From positions 24,467 through 88,466 of the forward strand of contig NZ_JAGFOU010000014.1 in NCBI RefSeq assembly GCF_017592395.1: DNA of 64,000 bases. Direction: 5' to 3'. How positions within the stretch are numbered: position 1 is the first letter of the stretch; the number at the start of each line of letters is the position of its first letter. The stretch is from Actinomyces bowdenii. Its GTDB lineage: Bacteria > Actinomycetota > Actinomycetes > Actinomycetales > Actinomycetaceae. Under the pieces are notes generated by a model that was given only the letters and a program-made list of their open reading frames with translations, did no database searches and was not told the origin of the DNA. Below are positions 52,682 to 63,237 of the stretch, one piece after another. A program made the translations under genes and the position numbers.

Positions 52682-52975
52682 CTAGCGCCACAGGCCGCGC
52701 TCCCAGCAGGAGGTGTGCCAGTGCCGCCGCTCCTCCAGGCCCCGGTCGGCGCCGAAGAGCGACTCATTGGACCAGGCCACCACGTGCGGCGCGCCCGCGG
52801 GGATGAGGCGGTGGCAGCCGGGGCAGGTGTAGGCCTTGTCCCCTCCGCGCAGGTGGCGCACCGTGAATGCCGCCCCGCCCGGGCCGCTCTGGGTGCGCGG
52901 GACGGAGGCGAGGCGGTCCATGTTCAGGGGCACATGCCCCCGCCCGTAGGGTCGCTTGGAGCTGCGGCGTGCCAT
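52682..52975 (-). CDS. small zinc-binding-type conserved actinobacterial protein
   Basis: A 97-residue basic protein with a CPGCHRLI motif and a downstream HWHTSCW, which together could bind one zinc ion. The family is widespread in actinobacteria and often labelled ATP/GTP-binding without basis; no nucleotide-binding motif is present. Its function is unknown. It stands alone between the hypothetical gene and the sugar ABC transporter. Confidence 0.75.
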   Translation of the reverse strand: MARRSSKRPYGRGHVPLNMDRLASVPRTQSGPGGAAFTVRHLRGGDKAYTCPGCHRLIPAGAPHVVAWSNESLFGADRGLEERRHWHTSCWERGLWR

Positions 52976-53077
52976 GGGCCGATCACATCACGTTCTGGCT
53001 GCCCGCCCAAGCCCGGCCCCCGCCGCGGGACCGGGGCCGGGGCCGGGCGGTCATCGACGCGCAGCAGCCCCGGCGGC

Positions 53078-53971
53078 TCAGCCCTTGACGCTGCCGGCCA
53101 TGAGGCCGCCCACGAAGTACTTGCCCAGGAGGATGTAGACGATGAGGGTGGGCACCGAGGCGATGAGCGCCCCGGACATGGAGGCCCCGTAGTCGGCCAT
53201 GATCGAGCCGTGCGCCAGGTTGTTCAGCGCCAGGGTCACGGGGCCGGCCTGGGCCCCTCCACCGAAGAACAGGGCGAAGAGGAAGTCGTTCCAGGCCGAG
53301 GTGAACTGCCAGATGAGCACCACCACGAAGCTGGGCACGGAGATCGGCAGGATCACCGAGGCGTAGGTGCGCAGCATGCCGGCGCCGTCCACCCGCGCCG
53401 CCTCGATGAGCTCGGCGGGGATCGTCTCGTAGTAGTTGCGGAAGATCAGGGTGGTGATGGGGATCCCGTAGACCACGTGCATGAGGATGAGGGTGTGGAT
53501 GCCGAAGCCGATATCGGCGCTGGTCACCAGGCGCATGAGGGGGATCATCACCGCCTGGTAGGGGATGAACATCCCGAACAGGATGAGGGTGAAGACCAGG
53601 TTGGCCCCGGGGAAGCGCCACTTGGACAGCACGAAGCCGTTGGTGCTGCCCAGGATCGCGGAGATCAGCGAGGAGGGGACGACCAGCATGAGGGAGCGCA
53701 GCAGCCCTCCGGACAGCTCGTTCCAGGCATTGGACCAGTTCCGCAGGGTCCAGGTCTCGGGCAGGAACCAGGTGCGCGAGGGGTCGGCCTCCACACTGCC
53801 CTTGAAGGAGGTCACCAGCAGCACGTAGACCGGGATGAGCACGAAGACGACCGATGCCAGGAGCAGGGCGTAGCGCAGGCCCCTGCTCCACGGCGATCCG
53901 GCCATCAGTGGCGCCCGGCGCCGGGGGGCGGCCGCGGCGGGGGTCGGCTCAGCAGTACGGGGCGCGGTCAT
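53078..53971 (-). CDS. carbohydrate ABC transporter permease (MalG-type)
   Basis: A 297-residue permease with six membrane spans and the EAA loop IEAARVDGAGMLRTYASVILP. It is the second inner-membrane subunit of a CUT1-class sugar importer with the preceding permease and the lipoprotein at 55118-56452. It starts 5 bp after the MalF-type gene. No ATPase gene follows, so a shared MsmK/MsiK-like ATPase elsewhere is expected. Confidence 0.92.
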   Translation of the reverse strand: MTAPRTAEPTPAAAAPRRRAPLMAGSPWSRGLRYALLLASVVFVLIPVYVLLVTSFKGSVEADPSRTWFLPETWTLRNWSNAWNELSGGLLRSLMLVVPSSLISAILGSTNGFVLSKWRFPGANLVFTLILFGMFIPYQAVMIPLMRLVTSADIGFGIHTLILMHVVYGIPITTLIFRNYYETIPAELIEAARVDGAGMLRTYASVILPISVPSFVVVLIWQFTSAWNDFLFALFFGGGAQAGPVTLALNNLAHGSIMADYGASMSGALIASVPTLIVYILLGKYFVGGLMAGSVKG

Positions 53972-53976
53972 CGGGG

Positions 53977-54903
53977 TCACCTCCGTCCCTTGGCGTCGTG
54001 GATGAGGTAGGGCACGACCGCGATCGCGACCAGGACCAGCAGGATGGTGCCGACGGCGGCGGCGTTGGAGTAGTCGTTGTCGGTCATGAAGTTGAACATG
54101 TCGATCGCCGGCACCTTGGTGGAGTAGGTGCGCTGATCGGTGATGGACATGATGAGGTCGAAGGATTTGAGGGACATGTGCCCGATGATGATGACGGCGC
54201 TCAGGGCGATCGGGGTGAGCTGGGGGAAGATGATGGAGCGGTAGAGCTGCCACTCGCTGGCGCCATCGACGCGCGCGGCCTCGCGCAGGTCCTCGGGGAT
54301 GCCCCGGAAGCCGGCCAGGAACAGCGCCATGACGTACCCGGCCAGCTGCCAGATGGCCGGCAGCGCGATGGCCAGGATCCCCACGGTGGTGCTCTGGGTC
54401 CAGGAGTTCTCCAGGAAGCGCAGCCCCAGCATCTCGAAGAGCCGGTTGAGCCCGGAGGCCTGCTCCCCCTGGGCGGAGTTGAGCAGCCACCGCCACACCA
54501 CGCCCGAGGCCACGAAGGACACCGCCATGGGGAACAGGAAGATCGAGCGGAACACCCCCTCGCCCCTGAGCGGCCGGTCCAGGAGCCAGGCCCACAGGAA
54601 GCCCAGGACGAGGGTCCCGACCAGGAAGGCCGCGGTGAATAGGATGAGGTTGAGGAAGGAGTGCTGGAAGTCGGGGTCCCCGAACAGTCCGATGAAGTTC
54701 TCCAGGCCCACGGGGCTGGAGCCCTTGCGCCCGGAGACCTGGCCGGCCGTGTGCATGTCCAGCACGGAGGTGTTGACATTGACCCCGATCATCCCGTAGA
54801 CGAACACGCCCACGAGGACCAGTGAGGGGGAGATGAGCAGGAGCCCCGGCCCCCACTGCCTCCAGTCGGTCCGACGGCGTCGCTGGCGCGGCTTGGCGCC
54901 CAT
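53977..54903 (-). CDS. carbohydrate ABC transporter permease (MalF-type)
   Basis: A 308-residue permease with six spans and an EAA loop (REAARVDGASEWQLYRSIIFP). It partners the MalG-type subunit. The region between it and the upstream binding-protein gene is 214 bp and contains GC-rich hairpins, consistent with stepped-down expression of the membrane subunits. Confidence 0.93.
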   Translation of the reverse strand: MGAKPRQRRRRTDWRQWGPGLLLISPSLVLVGVFVYGMIGVNVNTSVLDMHTAGQVSGRKGSSPVGLENFIGLFGDPDFQHSFLNLILFTAAFLVGTLVLGFLWAWLLDRPLRGEGVFRSIFLFPMAVSFVASGVVWRWLLNSAQGEQASGLNRLFEMLGLRFLENSWTQSTTVGILAIALPAIWQLAGYVMALFLAGFRGIPEDLREAARVDGASEWQLYRSIIFPQLTPIALSAVIIIGHMSLKSFDLIMSITDQRTYSTKVPAIDMFNFMTDNDYSNAAAVGTILLVLVAIAVVPYLIHDAKGRR

Positions 54904-55077
54904 GGTTGTCCTTCCTGGCCCGCATGAGCCATGCGGGCCTTGCGCATCATGGGCCGCGCACCCCGGCCCCGAGGCGGCCTATCGCCGCGGAGCGCTGCCG
55001 CGGCCTGCTGCTCCTGCTGCCGGCACAAGTCCGGGACCAGGGCGGGGCCGGGGTGCGCGGCCCCGCCCTGGCGGGCG

Positions 55078-55115
55078 CTCGGAGGGCCGTGACGGAGCAT
55101 CCACGGCCCTCCGAG
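55078..55115 (-). terminator. intra-operon hairpin after the binding-protein gene
   Basis: CTCGGAGGGCCGTG (55078-55091) and its exact complement (55102-55115) form a 14-bp stem ending 2 bp after the binding-protein stop. The permease genes continue on the same strand, so this probably acts as a partial terminator or an mRNA stabiliser. Confidence 0.65.
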
Positions 55116-55117
55116 GG

Positions 55118-56452
55118 TCAGGAGGCCACGGCGTCGTAGGCGGCCTTGAGATCGGCCTGGAGGGTGGCGATGTCAGAGGCGCCCTGGGCGAACTTCGTCA
55201 GGGCGTCGTTCATCGCGTTGGAGGCCTTGGCGGGCAGGGCGGCGCCGTGGGCGATGGAGGACACGATGGTGTCGGAGGCGAAGGAGTCCATCGCCGAGCG
55301 CTGGTAGTCGGAGAAGGCCGCCCTGTCCTCATCGGTCAGGTCGGTGCGCGCCGGGATGGAGCCCTTGACGGTGTTGAAGGCGATCTGGCCCTCCTTGGAG
55401 GAGATGCAGTTGAGCCAGTTCTTCGCCCCGCCGGGGTGGGCGGCGCCGTCAGGCAGGGTGAAGGAGTCGGCCAGGAAGTCGAAGACGCCGTCGGTCCCGG
55501 GCACCGGGAAGTGGACGTAGTCGGTGCCGGCCTTGAGCCCGGCGGCCTCGAAGGCGGCCACCGCCCAGTCGCCCATGACATTGAAGGCGGCCTTGCCGTC
55601 CATGATCGGTTTCATGGCCGGCTCCCAGTCCTCGGTGTAGAGGGAGGTGTCGGTCAGGGCCACGATCCTGCGGTAGTGCTCCAGGGCCTTGGAGACCTCG
55701 GCGCCCGCCCAGTCGGTGGTGCCGTCGAACAGCCCGCTGTAGGCCTTGTGGCCCAGGTCGGCGATGAGGATGGTCTCGAGCAGCTGGAGCTGGGTCCAGG
55801 CCATGCCCATGGTGATGGGGGTCAGGCCCGCGGCCTTGACCTTCTCCATGTCGGCGATCCAGGCCTCGATATCGGCCGCGGGCTTGGCCGGGTCCAGCCC
55901 GGCGGCCTTGAGGGCGGAGACCGAGGCCCACACGACATTGGCGCGGTGGATGTTGGAGGGCACGGAGTAGATGGCGCCCTCGGCGTCGGTCAGGCGGTCC
56001 ATGAGGGTGGCGGGGAAGGCGTCCTTGAGCCCGAACTCCTCGTAGAGGCTGGAGACGTCGGTGAGGTAGCCGGCCTCGATGTCGTCCTTGAGCTCGGCGC
56101 CGGCGTGCGCCTGGTAGGTGTCCGGCGGGTTGGCCGCGGCCAGGTCCGCGGCGAGCTTCTGCTTGGCCTGGCTGCCGGCGCCGCCGGAGACGGCCTTGTT
56201 CTCGAAGGCGGTGTCCGGGAACTGCTTCTCGAAGACCGCCACCAGGGCGTCCAGGCCGAGTTTCTCACTGCCCGCGGACCACCAGGTGACGACATCGACC
56301 TTGCTGGCATCGCCCTCGCCCGCTGGCGCCCCGGACTGGGAGCCGGAGTCCTGGGTGCCCGTCGTGCCGCACGCGGCCAGGGTGGCGGCGATGGCAGTGG
56401 CACCGAGCCCGGCCAGGGCAGTGCGCCGGGAGAGGGTGAGGGTGGGACGCAT
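55118..56452 (-). CDS. sugar ABC transporter substrate-binding lipoprotein
   Basis: A 444-residue extracytoplasmic solute-binding protein of family 1. The signal has SRRTALAGLGATAIAATLAAC with the lipobox Cys near residue 28. The mature protein begins VDVVTWWSAGSEKLGLDALV and contains AAFNVMGDWAVAAF, typical of CUT1 glucose/oligosaccharide binders. AAGGAG precedes ATG 56452. It is first in the importer operon. The substrate is not determined, though the WWSAGSE start resembles glucose/mannose-type binders. Confidence 0.93.
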   Translation of the reverse strand: MRPTLTLSRRTALAGLGATAIAATLAACGTTGTQDSGSQSGAPAGEGDASKVDVVTWWSAGSEKLGLDALVAVFEKQFPDTAFENKAVSGGAGSQAKQKLAADLAAANPPDTYQAHAGAELKDDIEAGYLTDVSSLYEEFGLKDAFPATLMDRLTDAEGAIYSVPSNIHRANVVWASVSALKAAGLDPAKPAADIEAWIADMEKVKAAGLTPITMGMAWTQLQLLETILIADLGHKAYSGLFDGTTDWAGAEVSKALEHYRRIVALTDTSLYTEDWEPAMKPIMDGKAAFNVMGDWAVAAFEAAGLKAGTDYVHFPVPGTDGVFDFLADSFTLPDGAAHPGGAKNWLNCISSKEGQIAFNTVKGSIPARTDLTDEDRAAFSDYQRSAMDSFASDTIVSSIAHGAALPAKASNAMNDALTKFAQGASDIATLQADLKAAYDAVAS

Positions 56453-56770
56453 GGGTCTGCTCCTTAGAAACATCGTTGTTCCAGGGCTGCCGCCTCGTTG
56501 CGGGAGCCGGGCCAGGACAGGGCAGTCATCTGACCTCTCGACGAACAGTATACCGAAGTTGACGTAGAAGCAAGTCTTTCCATCAGCATCAATCATGTGA
56601 TGTCATACCTATACGAATCCCGGCGAGGCCCCGGCTCCCGGCGGCCCCGCGCCGCCACTGGCATGGGCGCGATCGGCGCGCCGGGGCCCCTTGACGCCCG
56701 AGCCCCCGCCCTGGGGCCAGGGCGGGGGCTCGGGATGGCGGCGGGACGGGCCGCTGCCCAGTCAGCGGGC
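56453..56770 (-). promoter_or_regulatory. importer promoter region
   Basis: On the minus strand TATACT (56547-56552) is a good -10, with TTGCTT (56568-56573) 15 bp upstream as a poor -35. CATCA-atcatg-TGATG (56587-56602) is a small palindrome just upstream and could bind a sugar regulator. The far end holds the mdh terminator. Confidence 0.45.
56697..56734 (-). terminator. hairpin terminator after mdh
   Basis: CCCGAGCCCCCGCCCT (56697-56712) and its exact complement (56719-56734) form a 16-bp stem with a 6-nt loop, 37 bp beyond the mdh stop on the minus strand. Confidence 0.75.
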
Positions 56771-57865
<1,095 letters not shown>

Positions 57866-57891
57866 TCACCACGCCACGGGAGAGCGCGCCC

Positions 57892-59865
57892 GTGACCGGC
57901 CCCGGGCCGGTCCTCCTCCAGCCACCGCCGTCGCGCAGGCGGCACGACCAGCACGAGCCAGTCATGAGTCAGCCGATCCAGCACCCCCATCAGCCACCCC
58001 CCGGCCCCGGGCCCGATCCCCGGCCGGGGCGGTCATCAGAGCCGCCCGGGCCCGCCGTCGCCTCGCCGGGCGGGCGGCGCGCCAATGCGGCCACCCTCGT
58101 CCTGAGCGCGCTGGGCGCCCTGGCGGGCGGATGGGCGCTCATCTCCACCGGGAGGGCAGTGGGCGCGCTGGTGATCGGGCGGGCCGCGGGCCCGCATCTG
58201 GTGACCGCCGTCGTGGCGGCCCTGATCGGCGCCGCCTGCCAGATGGGGGCCCAGCTGGTCTCGCGCTCCAGCGCCACCAGGGAGGAGGCGCATCTGCGGC
58301 GCCTGACCCTCGCCCACCTGCTGGCCCTGGGACCCGCGCGCACCGTGGAGGCCCGCAGCGGCTCCACGGTCTCCCTGCTCACCGACGGCGTCGAGCGGGT
58401 GGCCCTGTACCGGCAGACCTTCCTGGCGCCCACTGCCGCCGCCGCTGTGGCCCCGCTCCTGGTCCTGGCCGAGCTGGCGGTGGCCGCCGACGCCGTGACC
58501 GCCCTGGTCCTGGCGGCCGCCATCATCATCGTCCCGGCGGCCATCGCCCTGCTGCACCGCAGGCTGCGGGCCTCCTCCTCCCAGTCGCGCCGGGCCCGCA
58601 TGCGCCTGGCCGCGGACTACCTTGACGCCATCCAGGGGCTGAGCACCCTCAGGATCTCGCGCGCCGCCGACCGCATGGCCCAGCGCCTGCGTGCCCGGGG
58701 CGAGGAGAACCGCCGCGCGATCATGCGGGTGCTGGCGGGCAACCAGATCGTCATCCTGGTCACCGACGGCCTGTTCTCCCTGTGCCTCATCACCGTGGCG
58801 GCCGGGCTGGCGCTGGCGCGCATGGGCCAGGGCGCCATCACCGTCGCCGACGCCCTGGCCATCATCCTGACCTCCTACGTGCTCCTGGAGCCCCTGGACC
58901 ATGTGGGCGCCTTCTTCTACGTGGGCATGGGCGGGATGGCCAATCAGCGGGCGCTGCGCCGCATCCTGGCGCGCCCCCTGCCCGGCGCCCCCGCCGCCTC
59001 CCCGGCCGCTGATCCTCCGGTCGCCGTCTCCCCGGCCTCGGCCGCTTCTCCGGCCTCGGCAGTCTCGGCGGTCCCATCGGCCCACGGCCCCCGTCCCGGC
59101 TCCCAGTCCACCGGCGGGGGCGGAGCGGAGGATGAGGTGGTGCTCGACGGCGTCTGGGCCGCCTGGGACCCGCAGGCCCGGCCGGTCCTGCGCGGGGTGG
59201 ACCTGCGGGTGCGCCGCGGCGAGCACCTGGCCGTCGTCGGGGCCTCCGGGGCGGGCAAGTCCACGCTCCTGGCGATGCTCGCCGGCGACCTCATCCCCAG
59301 CGGCGGGAGGGCGTGGGTCCATGGCACCGAGCTGCGCCCCACCGCCCAGGAGCGGGTGCGCGCGGCCAGCTCCCTGGTGGCCCAGAGCACGTGGCTGTTC
59401 ACCGGCACCATCGCCGAGAACCTGCGACTGGCCAGCCCTGAGGCGAGCACTGAGCAGATGTGGCGGGCCCTGGAGGAGGCGGGCCTGGCCCCGGAGGTCC
59501 GCCTCATGCCCCAGGGCCTGGACACGGGCGTGGGCGAGGCGGGGATGGGGCTCTCGGGCGGGCAGGCCCAGCGCCTGTCACTGGCGCGCGCGGTCCTGGC
59601 CGACCGGCCCCTGGTGCTGCTCGATGAGCCCACCAGCCAGGTGGACCTGGCCAGTGAGGCGGCCATCACCCGGGCCCTGCAGCGCCTCGCCCGGGACCGC
59701 ACCGTCATCACGGTCTCCCACCGCCCCGGCGCCCTGGTGCGGGCCGACCGCACGGTCAGAGTCGTCGACGGCCACCTGGTCGAGGACGGCGCCCCGCCCA
59801 GCGGCCAGGCCCCGCCCGGGGAGGACCGCCCCATCGACCGCAGCACCCAGGAGGTGCACCCATGA
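57892..59865 (+). CDS. CydDC-type ABC exporter, first subunit
   Basis: A 657-residue fused membrane-ATPase half-transporter. A Pro-rich leader (~55 residues) precedes six spans. The ATPase domain begins near residue 420 after a Ser/Pro/Ala linker: Walker A VGASGAGKSTLLAML, Q-loop VAQSTWLFTGT, signature LSGGQAQRLSLARA, Walker B LVLLDEPTSQVDL. The pair resembles CydDC thiol exporters, but cydAB is not in the window, so the substrate is open. Start uncertain: GTG 57892 follows GGGAGAG, while ATG 57964 lacks a site. Confidence 0.82.
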   Translation: MTGPGPVLLQPPPSRRRHDQHEPVMSQPIQHPHQPPPGPGPDPRPGRSSEPPGPAVASPGGRRANAATLVLSALGALAGGWALISTGRAVGALVIGRAAGPHLVTAVVAALIGAACQMGAQLVSRSSATREEAHLRRLTLAHLLALGPARTVEARSGSTVSLLTDGVERVALYRQTFLAPTAAAAVAPLLVLAELAVAADAVTALVLAAAIIIVPAAIALLHRRLRASSSQSRRARMRLAADYLDAIQGLSTLRISRAADRMAQRLRARGEENRRAIMRVLAGNQIVILVTDGLFSLCLITVAAGLALARMGQGAITVADALAIILTSYVLLEPLDHVGAFFYVGMGGMANQRALRRILARPLPGAPAASPAADPPVAVSPASAASPASAVSAVPSAHGPRPGSQSTGGGGAEDEVVLDGVWAAWDPQARPVLRGVDLRVRRGEHLAVVGASGAGKSTLLAMLAGDLIPSGGRAWVHGTELRPTAQERVRAASSLVAQSTWLFTGTIAENLRLASPEASTEQMWRALEEAGLAPEVRLMPQGLDTGVGEAGMGLSGGQAQRLSLARAVLADRPLVLLDEPTSQVDLASEAAITRALQRLARDRTVITVSHRPGALVRADRTVRVVDGHLVEDGAPPSGQAPPGEDRPIDRSTQEVHP

Positions 59866-61679
59866 GCGCCGCCACCACTCCCCCGGCTCGCCGGAGTCCC
59901 CTGCCCGGTGGCGCCCGGGAGGTCTCGGAGCTGCCGGCCCCGCCCCCGCGCAGGGTGCTGGCGGGCTGGCTGGTGCGGGTGACCCGGCCCGTCCTGGCCC
60001 CGCTGCTGGGATCGACGGCGTGCCGCCTGGCCTCCCTGCTGGTGGGTGTGGGCATGTTCGCCCTGGGGGCCTCGGCGGTGGCCGCCCATGGGAGCGCCCT
60101 GGCGCAGGGGCGACCGCTCAGCGGGCTGTGGCCGGTGGTGGCCGCCATGGCGGTCATGGCCCTGGTCAAGGCCGCCCTGCGCTACGGCGAGCAGCTCCTG
60201 GGCCACCTGGTGGCCTTCCGGGCCCTGGAGCTGCTGCGCGCGGAGGTCTTCGCCTCCTTCATCCCCCGCTCCCCGCGGCTGTCCCCGGCCTGGCACTCCG
60301 CCCAGCTGCTCACCCGCGCGACCAAGGACATCGACCGCATCGAGGTCCTCTTCGCCCACACCCTGGCGCCCGTCGTGTGCGCCGCCGTGGGGCCGCTCAT
60401 GGTGGTGGGCGCCATCGGGGCGATGGTCTCCTGGCCGGTGGCGGGCGCCGCCCTGGGACTCCTGGCCCTCCAGCTCCTCGTGGTCCCGGTCCTGGGCGCA
60501 GCAGCGTCCTTGAGGGCGGCGCGGGCGGGGGCGGCCGGGCGGGCGGCGCTGGTCCAGCATGTCACCGACACAGTCCAGGGCATGCCCGAGGTGGTGGGCT
60601 ACGGCCGCGCCGCCGCGCGCCTGGAGGAGATGGGCGGTCTCGACGGCGCCGTGGCACGGGCCCTGGCGCCCTCTGCCCGATGGGCGGCGGTGCGCCGCGG
60701 TGCGGGCGCGCTGCTGGGGCTGGCCGGCCCGGTGGCCGTCGTCGCCGTGGGCGCTGGTGGTGTCTCTGCCGGGCGGGTGAGCGCTGCGGCCCTGGCGGGG
60801 GCCGCCGCCGCGGTGCTCAGGCTGAGCGGCACGGTGCGCGGGGTCGAGGAGCTGGCGGCCTCCCTCAGCGCCTCGCTGGCCTCGGCCGAGCGTGTCTGGC
60901 AGGTGGTGCACGCCCCCCTGCCCCAGGCCGAGGGAGGAGTCGAGCTGGAGCCCGGCGTGAGCCATGAGCTGGAGTGGCGCGAGGTGGACTACACCTACCC
61001 GGGCTCCTCGGCCCCCGCCCTGCGGGGCGTCAGCATCCGGGCGCGGGCCGGGCAGTGGACCTGCATCGTGGGCGCCTCGGGCTCGGGGAAGTCCACGCTG
61101 GCGCACCTGGCGCTGCGCTTCGACGACCCGCAGGCCGGGAGCATCCTCATCGACGGCGAGGATGTGCGCGGGCTGCGGGTCGAGAGCCTGTACGGGCGGG
61201 TCGGCCTGGTCTCCCAGCGCATCCACCTCTTCCGGGCCTCGGTGGCCGACAGCGTTCGCCTGGCGGCGCCCTCGGCCAGTGACGCGCAGGTGGAGCAGGC
61301 CTGCCGAGTCGCCGGCATCCATGAGGAGGTGATGGCTCTGCCAGGGGGCTACGGGACCCTGGTGGGTGAGCGGGGACAGTCCCTGTCCGGGGGCCAGCGC
61401 CAGCGCCTGGCCCTGGCGCGGGTGCTGCTGGCACGGCCCTCGGTCCTCATCCTCGATGAGTTCACCTCCCACCTGGACCCGGCCCTGGATGCGACGGTGC
61501 GCGAGGCGGTGCGCCGCCATCTGGCCGGGGCGACGGTCATTGAGATCACCCACCGCCTGCAGTGGTCGGCCCAGGCCGACCACGTCGTCGTCCTGGATGC
61601 GGGGCGGGTGGTGCAGGAGGGCCACCCGGCCGCGCTCTTCCAGGTCGATGGCCCCCTGCGCACCCTGGCCGCCCGCTAG
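59862..61679 (+). CDS. CydDC-type ABC exporter, second subunit
   Basis: A 605-residue partner half-transporter whose ATG overlaps the first gene's stop (ATGA). Six spans are followed by Walker A VGASGSGKSTLAHLAL, Q-loop VSQRIHLFRAS, signature LSGGQRQRLALARV and Walker B VLILDEFTSHLDPA. Here Phe replaces the usual Pro after the catalytic Glu. The stop codon TAG at 61677 overlaps the stop of an IS481 relic on the opposite strand, so the mobile element begins at the very 3' end of this gene. Confidence 0.85.
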   Translation: MSAATTPPARRSPLPGGAREVSELPAPPPRRVLAGWLVRVTRPVLAPLLGSTACRLASLLVGVGMFALGASAVAAHGSALAQGRPLSGLWPVVAAMAVMALVKAALRYGEQLLGHLVAFRALELLRAEVFASFIPRSPRLSPAWHSAQLLTRATKDIDRIEVLFAHTLAPVVCAAVGPLMVVGAIGAMVSWPVAGAALGLLALQLLVVPVLGAAASLRAARAGAAGRAALVQHVTDTVQGMPEVVGYGRAAARLEEMGGLDGAVARALAPSARWAAVRRGAGALLGLAGPVAVVAVGAGGVSAGRVSAAALAGAAAAVLRLSGTVRGVEELAASLSASLASAERVWQVVHAPLPQAEGGVELEPGVSHELEWREVDYTYPGSSAPALRGVSIRARAGQWTCIVGASGSGKSTLAHLALRFDDPQAGSILIDGEDVRGLRVESLYGRVGLVSQRIHLFRASVADSVRLAAPSASDAQVEQACRVAGIHEEVMALPGGYGTLVGERGQSLSGGQRQRLALARVLLARPSVLILDEFTSHLDPALDATVREAVRRHLAGATVIEITHRLQWSAQADHVVVLDAGRVVQEGHPAALFQVDGPLRTLAAR

Positions 61680-62573
61680 GTGTACTTCCTCGGGAGGTTG
61701 TGAACGCGGTCGGCTGGTACTGCGCCGCCGATGGCGGTGTGGGGTCGGTGGTGATTGTAGTGGTGGAGCCAGGTCTGGTAGGCCTGGGCTCGTTCGGTAT
61801 CGCTGAGGTAGGTCCTGGCGTACGCCCACTCATAGGCCAGGGTGCGGTTGAAGCGCTCGAGGCTGCCGTTGGTCTGGGGCCGGTAGGGGCGGGGGTATAG
61901 CGGTGCTTGACGCCAGCTGTGGCCAGGACTTGGTTGAAGGCCATGGAGCGGTAGCAGGCCCCGTTGTCGGTCATGACGGCCTGGACGGTGATGCCCAGGG
62001 ATGCGAAGTGGCTCAGGGCCCGGGTCATGAAGGCAGCGGCGGTATCCTGGCGCTGGTCGTCCAGGATCTCGCTGTAGACCAGGCGGGAATGGTCATCGAT
62101 GGCGTGGTGCAGGTAGCGGTAGCCGCGCGAGGGGCTGGCCCCGGTCCTGGCGGCCCGGCCGCGCGCGGCGCTGGCGGCGCGGTGCGCGCCCGTGGGCCCT
62201 CCACCCGCCCCCGGGTGGAATGCGCCCCTGCTTCTTGATATCCACGTGCACCAGCTGCCCGGGGCGGTCCTTCTCATAGCGCACTGCCGTGGGGCGGCGC
62301 AGGGGGTGCCCGGTGGCCTGGTCGATATGGGCCAGGCGGGGCATGGCGTAGCGGGCCAGGACCCGTCCCGCACTCGAGGGCACCAGTTTCAGGTGGTAGG
62401 CAATGCGGTGGGGCCCCCAGCGGCGGTTGATGCGCAGGGCGATGATGCGCCGCTCGGTGCGCAGGGGCAGGCGATTGGGGCTGTGGTGGGGGCGGCTGGA
62501 GCGGTCGGTCATGGGCAGGCCCGCCCGGTAGCGATCAGCCCACCGCTTGGCCGTGGCCTGTCTTGCTTCAGCG
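61676..62573 (-). pseudogene. IS481-family transposase relic
   Basis: Reading minus-strand frames in order gives an IS481 transposase. It begins TAKRWADRYRAGLPMTDRSS, then RRIIALRINRRWGPHRIAYH, HVDIKKQGRIP, YLHHAIDDHSRLVYSEIL, VMTDNGACYRSMAF, and after a frameshift LERFNRTLAYEWAYART and YNHHRPHTAIGGAVPADRVH. The DDE residues are all present, but frameshifts near 62190 and 61890 inactivate it. The N-terminus is missing where the next element begins. Confidence 0.85.
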
Positions 62574-62645
62574 TTCGTGTCCGGTTTTGGGTCTGGGATC
62601 AAGCATCATCGGTACGGTTTTGATGAGGCCTTCAGGAGGGGCGCG

Positions 62646-62983
62646 ATGAGCAACAACGGGAGCTCGGTACCCAGGAAGCGGCGGCCGAAGAAGGTGCTGT
62701 CGCCATCGGCGAGGTACGAGATCTGGCTACGGCTGGTCCGCGGTGAGGTCACGATCTCACAGGCCGCGAGCCAGGCCGAGGTGGACCGGTCTACGATCAT
62801 CCGCCTGCGACAGGTCGCCAAGGACGGGGCGTTGACGGCCTTGGCGGCCTCGAAGCCCGGGGCAAGTCGGCCCGGGACGCGGAACTGGAGCAGGCTCACG
62901 CCGAGATCGAACGTCTGAGCGAAGCGGTTAAGGAACTAGCGGTCAAGCTGACGGTGCTGGAGAAGAAAGGGGGCTTGGAATGA
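62646..62983 (+). pseudogene. transposase OrfA (HTH), frameshifted
   Basis: Begins MSNNGSSVPRKRRPKKVLSP and contains a helix-turn-helix (VTISQAASQAEVDRSTIIRL). The C-terminal coiled coil (SARDAELEQAHAEIERLSEA then VKELAVKLTVLEKKGG) is encoded in a different frame after about 62860. A one-base change or programmed shift is needed to join them. The second frame ends at the orfB start. Confidence 0.75.
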
Positions 62984-63175
62984 GTGTCGGGGCCCCGGTC
63001 CCCGCCCGAGTCGAGGCCCGCGTCAAGCAGGGACTGCTGGAGGCGGTGGACTACGCCACCGGCCAGGGATGGAGTGTATCCAAGACCTGCGAGGTCCTGG
63101 GATTGGATGTGCGCCGGGCCCGCCGATGGAGGCGCCGGTGGCGGGCCAACACCGAGGCCGGGGGTCAAGTTGGGG
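62980..63175 (+). pseudogene. transposase OrfB, 5' fragment
   Basis: Begins MSVGAPVPARVEARVKQGLL with the HTH-like WSVSKTCEVLGLDVRRARRW. It breaks off after ANTEAGG where the next insertion element starts. The integrase core is absent. Confidence 0.75.
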
Positions 63176-63237
63176 TGAGTGGTGTTTCTCGGACAGGGGA
63201 GGATTTTCGTCTTCCTTTGATTCGATAGGATGGAGCC

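Larger units (their letters stand above)
62573..63175 (+). mobile_element. two-ORF insertion sequence, truncated on the right
   Basis: This element truncates the IS481 relic on its left and is cut by an IS3-type element on its right. It carries a small HTH protein gene and the start of a larger transposase gene, joined by an ATGA overlap. Ends are approximate because only one end survives. Confidence 0.6.

Noticed and set aside
57892..61679. Calling the exporter pair cydD and cydC outright
   Set aside because: Architecture fits, but cydAB is not adjacent and other heterodimeric exporters look alike, so no symbol was given.
58944..61829. 961-residue minus-strand frame
   Set aside because: Antisense to both ABC exporter genes, with repetitive shadow composition.
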